Below are positions 29,751 to 38,948 of a DNA stretch of 64,000 nt, in pieces (positions within the stretch are counted from its first letter, which is position 1; the number at the start of each line of letters is the position of its first letter). The position numbers and the translations under genes are program-made. Source of the DNA: Chloroflexota bacterium (lineage in GTDB: Bacteria; Chloroflexota; Anaerolineae; Anaerolineales; Villigracilaceae); the NCBI GenBank assembly GCA_013112685.1, contig JABFGC010000001.1, forward strand, positions 744,001 through 808,000, given 5' to 3'. Under the pieces are notes generated by a model, which had not been told where the DNA came from, did no database searches, and was given only the letters and a program-made list of their open reading frames with translations.

Positions 29751-31477
29751 CCCACCGACACTTTAAATATGAAGCCCTGCTCTACACGCTGGCTTTCCTG
29801 ATCGCGCTGGGACTGCGCCTGACTCAACTTGGTGCCATGCCGCTCACCGACGCCGAAGCCGCGCCAGCCGTCCAAGCCTTGCGCCTCTCGCAGGGAGTCG
29901 AGACCGCGCTCGACCCGCATCCCTTTTACATCCTTTCGACTTCGTTCCTCTTCCTGCTCTACGGCGGCGGGACGGATTTCCTCGCGCGCCTGATGCCCGC
30001 CCTGATGGGAAGCGCGCTCGTCCTCGCGCCCCTGCTCTTCGATGACCGCCTCAAACCCCGCCCGAGCCTGCTCCTCGCCTTTTTGCTCGCCATTGACCCG
30101 GGGCTGGTCGCCATCTCCCGCCAGGCTGCAAGCCCGATCTTCGCCATCGGGTTTTTGGTCTTCGCCGTCGGTTTCTTCAACAAGAACAAGCCCGCGCTGG
30201 CGGCAGCCTGTGCGGCGCTTGCCCTCCCTGGCGGGCCCCTCCCTCTGGCTGGGCTTGCTCGGCATCGGCATTACCCTGGCGATCTATCAACTGTACACCC
30301 GCCCCGCTTCGCAAAAATCCGATACCGCCTCCCAACTTTCGACCTCCAACCTTCAACCTTCAACCTCCCAACCTTCGACCTTCAACTTTCGACCTTCAAC
30401 TTTCCTCCTTTTCATCATCGCCTTCATCACTGCCGGTTCCCTCTTCCTGACCGTTCCAGACGGCATCGGCGCGGCGTTCGCATCCGTCCCGGCGTTTATC
30501 GGGAAGTGGCTGCAACCGTCCAATATTTCGCAGGGTATGGTCTCGCTCTCCCTGCTGGTCTACCAGCCGTTGCCCCTGCTGTTGGGAATCAGCGCCATCG
30601 TCCGAGGCTGGACAAAAGGCATCCGCCGCATCATTCTCCTGAGCCTCTGGCTGTTCGTCTCGTTCCTGCTCGTCATCTTCCTGCCTTTTCGCCAAATGGG
30701 CGACCTTGCATGGACCCTGCTCCCGCTCAACGCGCTTGCCTCGCTTGAATTCGCCCGTTACTTCAACGTCTTCCCCGAAGAGCGCAGGGAAGTGGCTGGC
30801 GTGGTCTTTCTCACGGTGTTCATCTGGGTCTTTGCCTGGCTCGGCTTTGCAGGCATGAACTGGTTCCAGCCCGATACGCGCGAATACCTTCTGCGCTTCT
30901 GGATGTTGATTGGCGCGCTGGGCTTGCTTGTGTTGAGCCTCGTGCTCATCGCGGCGGGATGGGCCCGTCCGCATCGCGCGGCTCGGCGGCATTTGGGGGC
31001 TGGCGATTGCGCTCGGCGCGCTTGGGCTGGGCGGTGCGTTTGGCGCAGCCGGCTTGCGCGGATTGAACTTCCCCGAACTCTGGTGGCTTCCCGGGCGTCC
31101 CGGTTCAGGCGGATCTCGTTGCGCGACTCCATCAACCAGCCTCCGAACTTGGCAAGGGGAACGACTACGCAGGGCAGGTGGTGATCGTCCGTCTCGATTC
31201 GCCTGCGCTCGAATGGGCGCTGCGCAGTCATCCCGTTCAGGTGGTGGATGCGCTCGACCCGGTCAGTTCGCCCGACTTTGTCATCACGCCGTACGAAATG
31301 GATCCCGCCCTCGTCGCCGCCTATCGCGGGCAGGACTTTGCCTGGTCGCAGACTCCCCTGTGGAAGGCGGCTGTCCCGAACATGTGGCTTCGCTGGATAA
31401 CCCTGCGCGACATGCCGCAGACCGGCGAGACCATCATCCTCTGGGCGCGTGACGACCTCTTCCTCGACAGCCCGTAA
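29747..31477 (+). CDS. Agl23-like / GT39 membrane protein (three frameshifts)
   Basis: Polytopic protein of about 575 residues, starting YEALLYTLAFLIALGLRLTQLGAMPLTDAEAAPAVQALRL, with the acidic first-loop motif of dolichyl/polyprenyl-dependent glycosyltransferases. Related proteins in this neighbourhood are annotated as flippase activity-associated Agl23. Slips at 30233 and 30961 are both GGGCCC; reading GGACC gives GGPSLWLGLLGIG and GWTVRIARLGG. A third near 31093 (CCCGGG for CCGGG) gives LPGVPVQADLVARLH. A family D repeat is translated at 30329-30406. The start overlaps the restriction gene by four bases. Ends WARDDLFLDSP, 21 bases before cmk. Confidence 0.75.
30329..30406. repeat. CCAACCTTCAACCTTCGACC repeats (family D) inside the Agl23-like gene
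   Basis: About nine copies of CTTCAAC/CTTCGAC/CTCCAAC words. Translated as a Ser/Thr/Pro/Gln-rich segment (STSNLQPSTSQPSTFNFRPS) just before a transmembrane helix. Confidence 0.85.
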
Positions 31478-31498
31478 ATTGGCGCGGGCAAATCCTTC

Positions 31499-32188
31499 AT
31501 GACAAAAACCTTCCCACCTTCCATCATTGCCCTCGACGGTCCCGCCGCTTCGGGCAAATCCACGGTCGGGCGAAAACTTGCCGATTCGCTCGGTTATCTG
31601 TTCTTCGATACAGGCGTCATGTACCGCGCTGTGACGTGGCTCGTCCTCCAGCACGACGTTGACTTGAACGACGAAACTTCCATCACCAGGCTGGCGCAGA
31701 CCGCGCAGATTGACATCCGCCCGCCCTCCAAAGCGGACGGGCGCGCCTGCGATGTGCTCATCGGCGGACGGGATGTCACCTGGGATATGCGCTCCGGCGA
31801 CGTGGATGCGAACGTCTCGGTGGTTTCGGCGTACGCGGGTGTGCGCAAGGCGTTGTCCGACCGGCAAAGAGAGATTGGTCTGCGCGGCAAAGTCGTGATG
31901 GTCGGCAGGGATATTGGCACGGTTGTCCTGCCGGAAGCGGACTTGAAGGTCTATCTCGATGCGAGCGCGGGGGAACGCGCCCGCCGCCGGTATGATGAAA
32001 TTATCGCGCGCGGCGAACAGGCGGATTATGATGGGATCCTGAAAAAGATCATCGAACGCGACCGCATCGACTCGACCCGCGCGGTTGCGCCCCTGCGTCC
32101 CGCCGACGATGCGGTCATCCTCCAAACCGACAACCTCGACGCGGAGCAGGTCTACCAGCGCGTACTGGAATTGTGCAGTAGAAACTGA
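31499..32188 (+). CDS. cmk: Cytidylate kinase
   Basis: Phosphorylates CMP and dCMP to the diphosphates. The 229-residue protein has the P-loop ALDGPAASGKSTVGRKLA near the N-terminus, the CMP-binding FDTGVMYRAVTWL, VGRDIGTVVLPEADLKVYLDAS and the lid ERARRRYDEI. The C-terminal IIERDRIDSTRAVAPLRPADDAVILQT is typical. Length is standard. Intact reading frame. Confidence 0.95.
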   Translation: MTKTFPPSIIALDGPAASGKSTVGRKLADSLGYLFFDTGVMYRAVTWLVLQHDVDLNDETSITRLAQTAQIDIRPPSKADGRACDVLIGGRDVTWDMRSGDVDANVSVVSAYAGVRKALSDRQREIGLRGKVVMVGRDIGTVVLPEADLKVYLDASAGERARRRYDEIIARGEQADYDGILKKIIERDRIDSTRAVAPLRPADDAVILQTDNLDAEQVYQRVLELCSRN

Positions 32189-32381
32189 AGGCTTCCTTCC
32201 AGCCGGATAAGTTGAAAAAGATTACGCCAAACTCAAAATCCACTGAAAAGCCCCTATAATCTTTTCCTGCACTATGTTGGATATCGTCCCGCCACCGCGC
32301 CTGCAGTGGGCGTAGATGTATCCTTCGGGAAACACACATGTAATCTCCGTCGTGAAGATTTTCCCAAAAAGGAATCCCCCC

Positions 32382-34469
32382 ATGTCCTCCCGCTACGACA
32401 TCCTCTTCCAACCCGTCCAAATCGGACCCGTCACCGCGCCGAACCGCTTCTACCAGGTGCCGCATTGCAACGGCTTTGGCTGGCGCATGCCCAAAAGCAT
32501 GGCTGCCATGCGCGGCATGAAAGCGGAAGGAGGCTGGGGCGTGGTCTGCACCGAAGAGACGGAAATCCACTACACCAGCGACCTTTCGCCGTATTTTGAA
32601 GGACGCATCTGGAGCGACGACGATATTTCCACCTGGCAGTTGATGACCGAAGCCGTGCACAAACACGGCGCGTTGGCGGGCATCGAACTGACCTACAACA
32701 GCCACGACGCGGCAAATTTATATTCGCGCGCCGCGCCTTCGGTCCGCGCTCGATGGGCATCACCGGCGGGGGCGGCTACGAACCCGGTCAGACCCGCGCC
32801 GCCTCGAAGGACGACCTGAAACAAATCCGCAAGTGGCATCGCAATGCCGCCATCCGCGCCAAACGAGCGGGCTTCGACATCGTCTACTGCTACGCCGCGC
32901 ACAACATGACGCTGGCGTTTCACCTGCTCTCCAAAGACAACGACCGCGCCGACGAATACGGCGGCTCGCTCGAAAACCGCGTGCGTTTTTTCCGCGAACT
33001 CATCGAAGACACGAAAGACGCCGTCGGCGACAAATGCGCTGTCGCCGTCCGCTTTGCGGTGGACGAACTGCTCGGCACGGACGCGCGAAGCGTGCAACGA
33101 CGACGGCGAAGCGCGTGACATCGTCTCGATGCTTGCGGAATTGCCCGACCTGTGGGATGTGAATATCAGCAGTTGGGCGAACGACTCGATCACGTCGCGT
33201 TTTGGAAAAGAAGGACACCGGGGAAAAATACATTTCCTTCGTCAAAAGACTCACCACCAAGCCCGTCGTCGGCGTGGGTCGTTACACCTCGCCCGACAGC
33301 ATGGTCTCCGCCATCGAGCGCGGCGTCATGGACCTGATCGGCGCGGCGCGCCCTTCGATTGCCGACCCGTTCCTGCCGAACAAAATCAAAGAAGGCAGGT
33401 ACGAAGACATCCGCGAGTGCATCGGCTGTAACATCTGCGTCACGGGCGATACGCGCTTCGTTCCGATTCGCTGCACGCAAAACCCCACCATGGGCGAGGA
33501 ATACCGCCGCGATTGGCATCCCGAAATCATTGCGCCGAAAAAATCGAATACGGAAGTCCTCATCGTCGGCGCGGGGACCTGCGGGGCTGGAGGCGGCGCG
33601 GGCGTTGGGTCAGCGCGGGTACAAGGTCATCCTCACCGACGCGAAGCGCGAGGCGGGCGGGCGCGTCCTGCTCGGAGTCGCAACTCCCCAATCTCATCGA
33701 ATGGCGGCGCGTGATTGACTGGCGTCTGACTCAAATCAACAAACTCGAAAACATTTATTTCTATCCTTCGAGCAAAATGTCCGCGCAGGATGTTCTCGAA
33801 TCGGGCGAGCCGCATGTCATCATCGCCACCGGCGCAACCTGGCGGCGCGACGGCGTCGGGCGTTATCTCTCGCGCCCCGTTCCCGGCGAAGCGAAGGTCT
33901 TCACGCCTGACGACATTATGGAGTCAGGCGGCTCGAGTGCCCTTCAGGGTATGCCGCCGGAGTTGCGGGAGCTTGCTCCCGGACTCCATATTGTTATATA
34001 CGACGACGATCACTATTACATGGGCGGCGTGCTTGCCGAACTGCTTACCACAAACGGGTGCAGCGTCACGCTGGTGACTCCCGCTCCCACCATTTCTGCC
34101 TGGACGGAATACACCCTCGAACGGGATCGCATCTACAAGCGGCTTCTGGATTTGAACGTGACTCTCCTCCCGCATCATTTCCCCGCCTCTCTCTCAGGGA
34201 CGGCTGTTACTGTTTCCCATACCGTCACCTCCGCTGAAACTGCCCTCCCCTGCGACGCCGTGGTCATGGTCACAGACCGCATTCCCAACGACAGCCTGTA
34301 CCACGAACTCAAGCCCGCCCTCGCCGACGGACGACTCAAATCCCTGCGCCTCATCGGCGACGCCGAAGCGCCAAACATCATCGCCCAAGCCGTGTTCAGC
34401 GGACATCTCGCAGCGCGGGAATTCGACGACGCCGTTGACCTCGACGTGACGCCGTTCAAGGTCGAGTAG
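32382..34469 (+). CDS. FMN/[4Fe-4S]/FAD oxidoreductase, trimethylamine dehydrogenase-like (five frameshifts)
   Basis: Multidomain flavoenzyme of about 695 residues. An old-yellow-enzyme TIM barrel (FQPVQIGPVTAPNRFYQVPHCNGFG, GFDIVYCYAAHNMTLAFHLLS, YGGSLENRVRFFRELI) is followed by the cluster motif ECIGCNICVTG plus IRCTQNPTMGEEYRRDWHPE. Then comes an FAD/ADP-binding half (VLIVGAG, DDDHYYMGGVLAELL, LIGDAEAPN). The CxxCxxC...C pattern with GEEYRRxWHPE is that of trimethylamine and histamine dehydrogenases. Slips lie near 32741, 33097, 33218, 33578 and 33675; the one at 33578 is an extra base in GGGGACC. A palindromic insert lies at 33933-33987. The substrate is unknown. Confidence 0.85.
33933..33987. 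repeat. GGAGTTGCGGGAGC / GCTCCCGGACTCC palindrome inside the oxidoreductase
   Basis: Translated in frame as about 18 extra residues (SSALQGMPPELRELAPGL) just before the conserved VIYDDDHYYMGG, where relatives have a short loop. Confidence 0.65.
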
Positions 34470-34530
34470 CGCAAGATTCCATCTTGCGCCACGAACGGCA
34501 AGGCTGAGCAGCCCAAGATTCCATCTTGAG
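34469..34530. repeat. CGCAAGATTCCATCTTGCG and CCAAGATTCCATCTTGAG (family K)
   Basis: Two palindromes sharing the CAAGATTCCATCTTG core, placed between the oxidoreductase stop and a duplicated copy of its 3' end. Confidence 0.75.
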
Positions 34531-34542
34531 TTACTGGCGGTA

Positions 34543-34598
34543 AGGAATTTGATGAAACCATTGATCCCGATGTCACGCCGTTCAAGGTGGAACGATGA
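34543..34598 (+). pseudogene. Orphan copy of the 3' end of an oxidoreductase gene
   Basis: Codes for KEFDETIDPDVTPFKVER followed by TGA, closely matching the real C-terminus REFDDAVDLDVTPFKVE that ends at 34469. The DNA is diverged (many third-position changes), so it is an old remnant of a paralogue or of an alternative gene end, not a recent duplication. Confidence 0.7.
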
Positions 34599-34660
34599 CA
34601 CCCACTTTCTGTTCACCATGGTTTGAAGTAGAAAGTGGAAAGTAGAACCATCTACACCTC

Positions 34661-35917
34661 ATGCCCTCCTCTCCTCTCATCCTCGTCACCGGCGCGACGG
34701 GTTACATCGCCAGCCGTCTCATCCCCCGCCTGCTCGAGCGCGGATACCGCGTCCGCGCGCTGGCGCGCTACCCGGAAAAATTACACGCGCGCAAGTGGTC
34801 TTCGCAGGTGGAGGTTTTCAAAGGCGATGTGACCGAACCAGCCACGCTCCCGCCCGCGTTGGATGGAGTCCACACGGCGTATTATCTCATCCACAATATG
34901 TCGCTGGGGCGCGGATACACGCGGCGCGAACTCGAAGGCGCGCGTAACTTCGCCCAAGCCGCCGAAGATGCAGAAATTGAACACATCATCTACCTCGGCG
35001 GGCTGGCAGACCCCGAGCAGCACATCGCACCGCACATGCGCTCGCGCATCGAGACGGGCAAAACCCTGCGGCAGGGCAAAGTGCCTGTTACCGAATTTCG
35101 CGCGGGAGTCATTGCGGGTTCGGGCAGCATTTCGTTCGAGATGATCCGCTTCATGACGGAGTTGTTTCCCGTCATCCCCGGTCCCGCGTGGTTGAAACAC
35201 AAGACCCAGCCGATTGCCATCCAAAACATCGTGGATTACCTGCTCGCGGCGCTGACCAACCCGCATGGGCGCGGACGAGTCTTCGAGATTGGCGGACCCG
35301 GTATTTTCACCTATCAGGAATTGATGCAAACCTACTCGAAGATTCGGGGACACAAACGCGGCTTCTTTTTACTGCCGCACATCCCGGTCTGGTTCATGGC
35401 GTTTGGGATCAACCTGATGACTCCCGTGCCGTATCCCATCGCTCATGCGCTGGTGGGCGGCTTGTCGAGCGACAGCGTCGTCCTCCATGCGGAGGCGGAG
35501 AAAACCTTCCCGGAGGTCAGGCTGGTGGATTTTGAATCAGCCGTCACCGAGGCGATGAAGCGTCTGCATCCGCTGGAGATCGAACGGGTGTGGGAGGACG
35601 GCCGGGGCGGAGTCAAAAATCTCAAGCACGAAGGTTTCTTCATCCATCATCGTGAAATGCGCGTGAACGCCCCGCCTGAAAAGATTATCGAAACGATAAA
35701 GAAGGTTCGCGGCGTTGACGAAGGATTGCTGGAACATTCGAAGTTCAAATTTGGCGAAGCGTGGGTGGAGTGGTGCGTCGGTGACGGGGCATTGAAACAG
35801 ACCGCCTGCTTCGCCCCGCGCGGCTTGCTCGGATTTTTGTACTGGTATCTTTTGTATCCGTTTCACATCTTCAAATTTCGCAGGTTGATGAAAGCGGTGG
35901 TACAATGCGGTAAATAA
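34661..35917 (+). CDS. SDR/NmrA-like NAD(P)-binding protein with DUF2867-like C-terminal domain
   Basis: Protein of 418 residues. The N-terminal Rossmann domain has ILVTGATGYIASRLIPRLLERGYRVRALAR and IIYLGGLADPEQHIAPHMRSR, followed by FRAGVIAGSGSISFEMIRF. The C-terminal about 120 residues (FFIHHREMRVNAPPEKIIETI, ACFAPRGLLGFLYWYLLYPFHIFKFRRL) resemble the end of SDR-DUF2867 fusion proteins. The truncated gene at the far end of the window belongs to the same type. Likely a redox enzyme of unknown substrate. The B12 riboswitch begins within about 20 bases of the stop. Confidence 0.8.
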   Translation: MPSSPLILVTGATGYIASRLIPRLLERGYRVRALARYPEKLHARKWSSQVEVFKGDVTEPATLPPALDGVHTAYYLIHNMSLGRGYTRRELEGARNFAQAAEDAEIEHIIYLGGLADPEQHIAPHMRSRIETGKTLRQGKVPVTEFRAGVIAGSGSISFEMIRFMTELFPVIPGPAWLKHKTQPIAIQNIVDYLLAALTNPHGRGRVFEIGGPGIFTYQELMQTYSKIRGHKRGFFLLPHIPVWFMAFGINLMTPVPYPIAHALVGGLSSDSVVLHAEAEKTFPEVRLVDFESAVTEAMKRLHPLEIERVWEDGRGGVKNLKHEGFFIHHREMRVNAPPEKIIETIKKVRGVDEGLLEHSKFKFGEAWVEWCVGDGALKQTACFAPRGLLGFLYWYLLYPFHIFKFRRLMKAVVQCGK

Positions 35918-36100
35918 CGATCAACAAGCGGCGAAGCCGGTGGAATTCCGGCGCTGTCCCGCAACTGTGAAGTTAGTTGAATAGTTACATAGTTACATAG
36001 TTTGATAGTTAGGTAGTTGAACTATGTAACTAGCTAACTATCAAACTACCCAACTAACAAGCCAGGTCGCCCGCTGTTGGTCGGTTCACCACACTCTCGT
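35905..36100 (+). promoter_or_regulatory. Cobalamin riboswitch
   Basis: The core GCGAAGCCGGTGGAATTCCG then GCGCTGTCCCGCAACTGTGA, and the B12-box side AGCCAGGTCGCCCGC near 36060, match cobalamin riboswitches. TACAAT at 35901-35906 is a possible -10. The peripheral arm is enlarged by an AT-rich palindrome (35973-36058). It controls the btuF-btuC-btuD genes for vitamin B12 uptake. Confidence 0.9.
35973..36058. repeat. TAGTTTGATAGTTAG / CTAACTATCAAACTA palindrome inside the riboswitch
   Basis: Direct repeats of AGTTACAT are followed by 15-base complementary arms. AT-rich and clearly foreign to the GC-rich aptamer, but placed where a peripheral stem can tolerate it. Confidence 0.8.
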
Positions 36101-36147
36101 GGAAAGGAGGTGGATGGACGGTCCCACTCGGATTGCCTCTCCAACCT

Positions 36148-36170
36148 CCCCAGCCTGTGCTGGGGATTTT
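36148..36170 (+). terminator. Expression-platform terminator of the cobalamin riboswitch
   Basis: CCCCAGC, CTGT loop, GCTGGGG, ATTTT. It lies between the aptamer and btuF. Confidence 0.7.
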
Positions 36171-36192
36171 GATTCGCGCTAAACGCGCCGAC

Positions 36193-36257
36193 CATGGACA
36201 ATGGACGATAGACCACAGTTAATCGTCTATGGTCTATCGTCTACGGTCTATCGTCCA
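36193..36257. repeat. GGACAATGGACGATAGACCA / CTATGGTCTATCGTC repeat (family C)
   Basis: Left words GGACAATGGACGATAGACC pair with two right-hand GGTCTATCGTC words. It separates the riboswitch terminator from the btuF ribosome-binding site (TTAGGAG). Confidence 0.8.
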
Positions 36258-36278
36258 GAACACAATTAGGAGAAAACC

Positions 36279-37234
36279 ATGTTACGCAAGACCTTGATTT
36301 TGACTTTGCTCATCGCACTGCTTGCCGCATGCGCGCCTGCGGCTCAGACCACGCCGGTCGTTGATCCTGTTTCCACGGGAGTTCCCGCCACCGAAGCCGT
36401 CGCTGAAGGTTTGACTTTCACCGACGGACTGGGGCGTGAAATCACGCTCGCCGCACCCGCCCAGCGGGTGGTTTCGCTCGCGCCCTCCAACACGGAGATC
36501 TCTTCGCTGTCGGCGCAGGCTCGCAGGTGGTGGGACGCGACGAGTTTTCCGATTATCCCGAAGAAGCCAAAGCGGTTGACAGCGTGGGCGGCTCGATGGG
36601 TGAGTTCAGCGTGGAGACCATCGTCTCGCTCAAACCCGATCTGGTGCTTGCCGCCGAGATCAACACACCCGAATTGATCCGCCAACTGGAAGACCTCGGC
36701 TTGACGGTGTATTACCTGAGCAACCCGACCACGCTCGAAGAGATGTATACCAACCTCGAAACCGTCGCCAACTTGACCGGACACGATGCCAGCGAACTGG
36801 TCGAGTCGCTCAAAGCGCGCGTCGCCGCCGTGGATGAGAAGATCATGCCGCTCAGTTCGCGCCCGTCCGTGTTCTACGAAATTGACGCTTCCGATCCCGC
36901 CAAGCCGTGGACGTACGGTCCGGGCACCTTCGGCGATCTGTTGATCGAACGCGCGGGCGGCTTCAACATCGGCAGCGAAGCGGCGGACCCGTATCCGCAA
37001 CTCAGCCTCGAACAAATCGTGGTTGCCAATCCTTCGGTCATCATCCTCGGCGATTCGATGTGGGGCGTGACGGTTGATTCGGTCAAAGCGCGCGCCGGCT
37101 GGGAAACGATTGCCGCCGTGCAGAACGGCGGCATCTTCCCGATTGACGACAACCTCGTCAGCCGCCCCGGTCCGCGCCTGGTGGACGGTCTCGAAGCGCT
37201 GGCGAAGATGTTGCACCCGGGTTTGTTCGAGTAG
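36279..37234 (+). CDS. btuF: Cobalamin ABC transporter substrate-binding lipoprotein (one frameshift)
   Basis: Extracellular binding protein of about 318 residues. Signal peptide with lipobox LLAACAP; the mature lipoprotein starts at Cys about residue 17. The body is a class III (BtuF/FecB-like) binding protein: LGREITLAAPAQRVVSLAPSNTEI, GRDEFSDYPEEAKAVDSVGG, IVSLKPDLVLA, LGDSMWGV. The frame slips near 36503 (one C missing: ATCCTCTTC expected), giving NTEILFAVGAGSQVVG. The ligand is inferred from the cobalamin riboswitch directly upstream. First gene of the btu cluster. Confidence 0.88.
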
Positions 37235-37241
37235 ATAATCG

Positions 37242-37320
37242 CCCTCATCCCCAACCCTTCTCCCTTTGGGAGAAGAGAGTCTCCCCTCTCCTTCATTGGG
37301 AGAGGGGCAGGGGGTGAGGG
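37242..37320. repeat. CCCTCATCCCCAACCC...GGGGTGAGGG double palindrome (family A)
   Basis: Outer CCCTCA/TGAGGG words enclose CTCCCTTTGGGAG and CTCCCCTCTCC...GGGAGAGGGG stems. Located between btuF and btuC. Confidence 0.85.
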
Positions 37321-37330
37321 AAAACGCCCC

Positions 37331-38324
37331 ATGCCCAAATCCCTTCTTTCTTCTCTCCTCTTTCTTCTGTTCGCTGCTGCGCTCAGTCTCGCCATCGGCT
37401 CGGTATTCATTTCCCCGGCGGATTTATGGATCCTCCTGCGCGGCGCAGGCGATGAGAAGTTTGCCTTCATCGTCTGGAACATCCGCATGCCGCGCACCGT
37501 TCTCGTTGCGCTGACCGGCGCGGCGTTGAGCGGATGCGGCGCGGCGTATCAGGGTTTGTTCCGCAACCCGCTGGCAGACCCGTTTCTCATCGGCGTGGCT
37601 TCGGGAGCGGGGTTGGGCGCGGTGATCGCCATGTCCATTCAGTGGCCCTATTCATTTTGGGGGCTGATGGCGATCCCGATTGCCGCTTTCATTGCCGCCT
37701 TATTGACCGTCTTTATCGTGTATCAACTCGCCCGCGTTGGGCGCACCATCCCGACCACCAATTTGATCCTTGCCGGGGTCGCTTTCTCCTCCTTCGCCAC
37801 TTCGCTTTCCTCCTTTTTGATGCTGCGCTCCACCAGCGAAGTCCGGCGCGCGCTGGGCTGGCTGCTGGGCGGTGCGAGTCAGGCAGGCTGGACAGCCATC
37901 CTTGCCATGCTTCCGTATCTCGTCATCGGGCTGGGCATCCTCATTGCCTATGGCTACCGGCTCAACCTGCTGCAATTCGGCGATGACCAGGCGCGACAGA
38001 CTGGGCTTGAACGTGGCGCGCACGAAGACGGTTTTGCTGATCGCGTCCTCGCTGGCGACGGCGGCGGCGGTGGCATTCTCCGGCATCATCGGTTTTATTG
38101 GGCTTATCGTCCCGCACATCATGCGCCTGTGGTTCGGCGCGGACTACCGCCGACTCATCCCGCTGTCCATTATTGGAGGCGCGTCGGCATTGCTTCTCTC
38201 GGATATCCTCGCGCGCATCGTGCTTGCGCCGCAGGAAATCCCGGTCGGCATCATCACCGCCCTGGCGGGCGCGCCGTTCTTCCTGTGGATTCTGCGTAGC
38301 GCAAAGAATCAAGGGTATTGGTAG
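37331..38324 (+). CDS. btuC: Cobalamin ABC transporter permease (one frameshift)
   Basis: FecCD-family permease of about 330 residues with 9-10 transmembrane helices. Typical blocks are RMPRTVLVALTGAALSGCGAAYQGLFRNPLADPFLIGVASGAGLGA, LGWLLGGAS, and the coupling/LIVPHIMR motif GFIGLIVPHIMRLWFGADYRRLIPLS, ending APQEIPVGIITALAGAPFFLWIL. The frame slips near 37997 where CAGACTGG should read CAGCTGG, giving ARQLGLNVARTK. Partner of btuF and btuD. Confidence 0.9.
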
Positions 38325-38326
38325 CC

Positions 38327-38857
38327 ATGAAATTCACCATCCGAAAAATGGAAGCGGACGAGGCGCCGCAAACCAAATCGTTTTCCCGCAAGTCCATCGT
38401 CAAGTCGAAACTTGTGCTTGGCATCGAAAATGAAAAACTCGTTTACGCCATCGCCTCCGTTGAGCCTTACGAAAGGGACGTTCACATCGAAGACATAGAC
38501 TATGGCTTTTCGGAGACGCCGCCCGTCGTCTTTTTCGCCGAAGCGGATGGAGCGCTCGCGGGCCGCATCCGCATGTTGACCTGGTGGAATCGCTTCGCCT
38601 ACGTGGAAGACCTGGTGGTCAATCCCGAATTTCGCGGCGCAGGAATCGGGCGGGCATTGCTCGAGCGCGGCATTCGATGGGCGCACGAAACAAACCATCC
38701 CGGCGTCATGCTCGAAACGCAGGACGACAACGTCCCCGCCTGCCTGCTTTATCAAAGTTGCGGATTTGTCTTAAGCGGCTTCGACCGTAACGTTTACAAA
38801 GCCATCAACCCGAACACCAAAGAAACTGCATTGTATTGGTATTTGTTGTTCAAGTAG
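38327..38857 (+). CDS. GNAT acetyltransferase, streptothricin acetyltransferase (SatA)-like
   Basis: N-acetyltransferase of 176 residues. The acetyl-CoA loop is VVNPEFRGAGIGRALLERGIRWA. Neighbouring text matches the Sat/nourseothricin acetyltransferase group: YVEDLVV, GVMLETQDDNVPACLLYQSCGFVL and the C-terminal KETALYWYLLFK. It could confer resistance to streptothricin-like amines or act on an internal lysine-like substrate; the former is known for the family, neither is shown here. It starts two bases after btuC and so probably shares the B12-controlled transcript, an unusual place for it. Confidence 0.85.
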   Translation: MKFTIRKMEADEAPQTKSFSRKSIVKSKLVLGIENEKLVYAIASVEPYERDVHIEDIDYGFSETPPVVFFAEADGALAGRIRMLTWWNRFAYVEDLVVNPEFRGAGIGRALLERGIRWAHETNHPGVMLETQDDNVPACLLYQSCGFVLSGFDRNVYKAINPNTKETALYWYLLFK

Positions 38858-38903
38858 GTCGCGTCAAGAGACCAGTCATGCTACAAGCATGACCTACAAA
38901 ATT

Positions 38904-38948
38904 TCTTCCTTCGTGACCTTTGTGACCTTCGTATTTGAATCTTTTGCC
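38904..38948. repeat. CTTCGTGACCTTTGTGACCTTCG words (family J)
   Basis: Direct repeats of GTGACCTT(C/T)GT immediately before the btuD start. Same family at 40857-40889 and 47172-47243. Confidence 0.6.
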
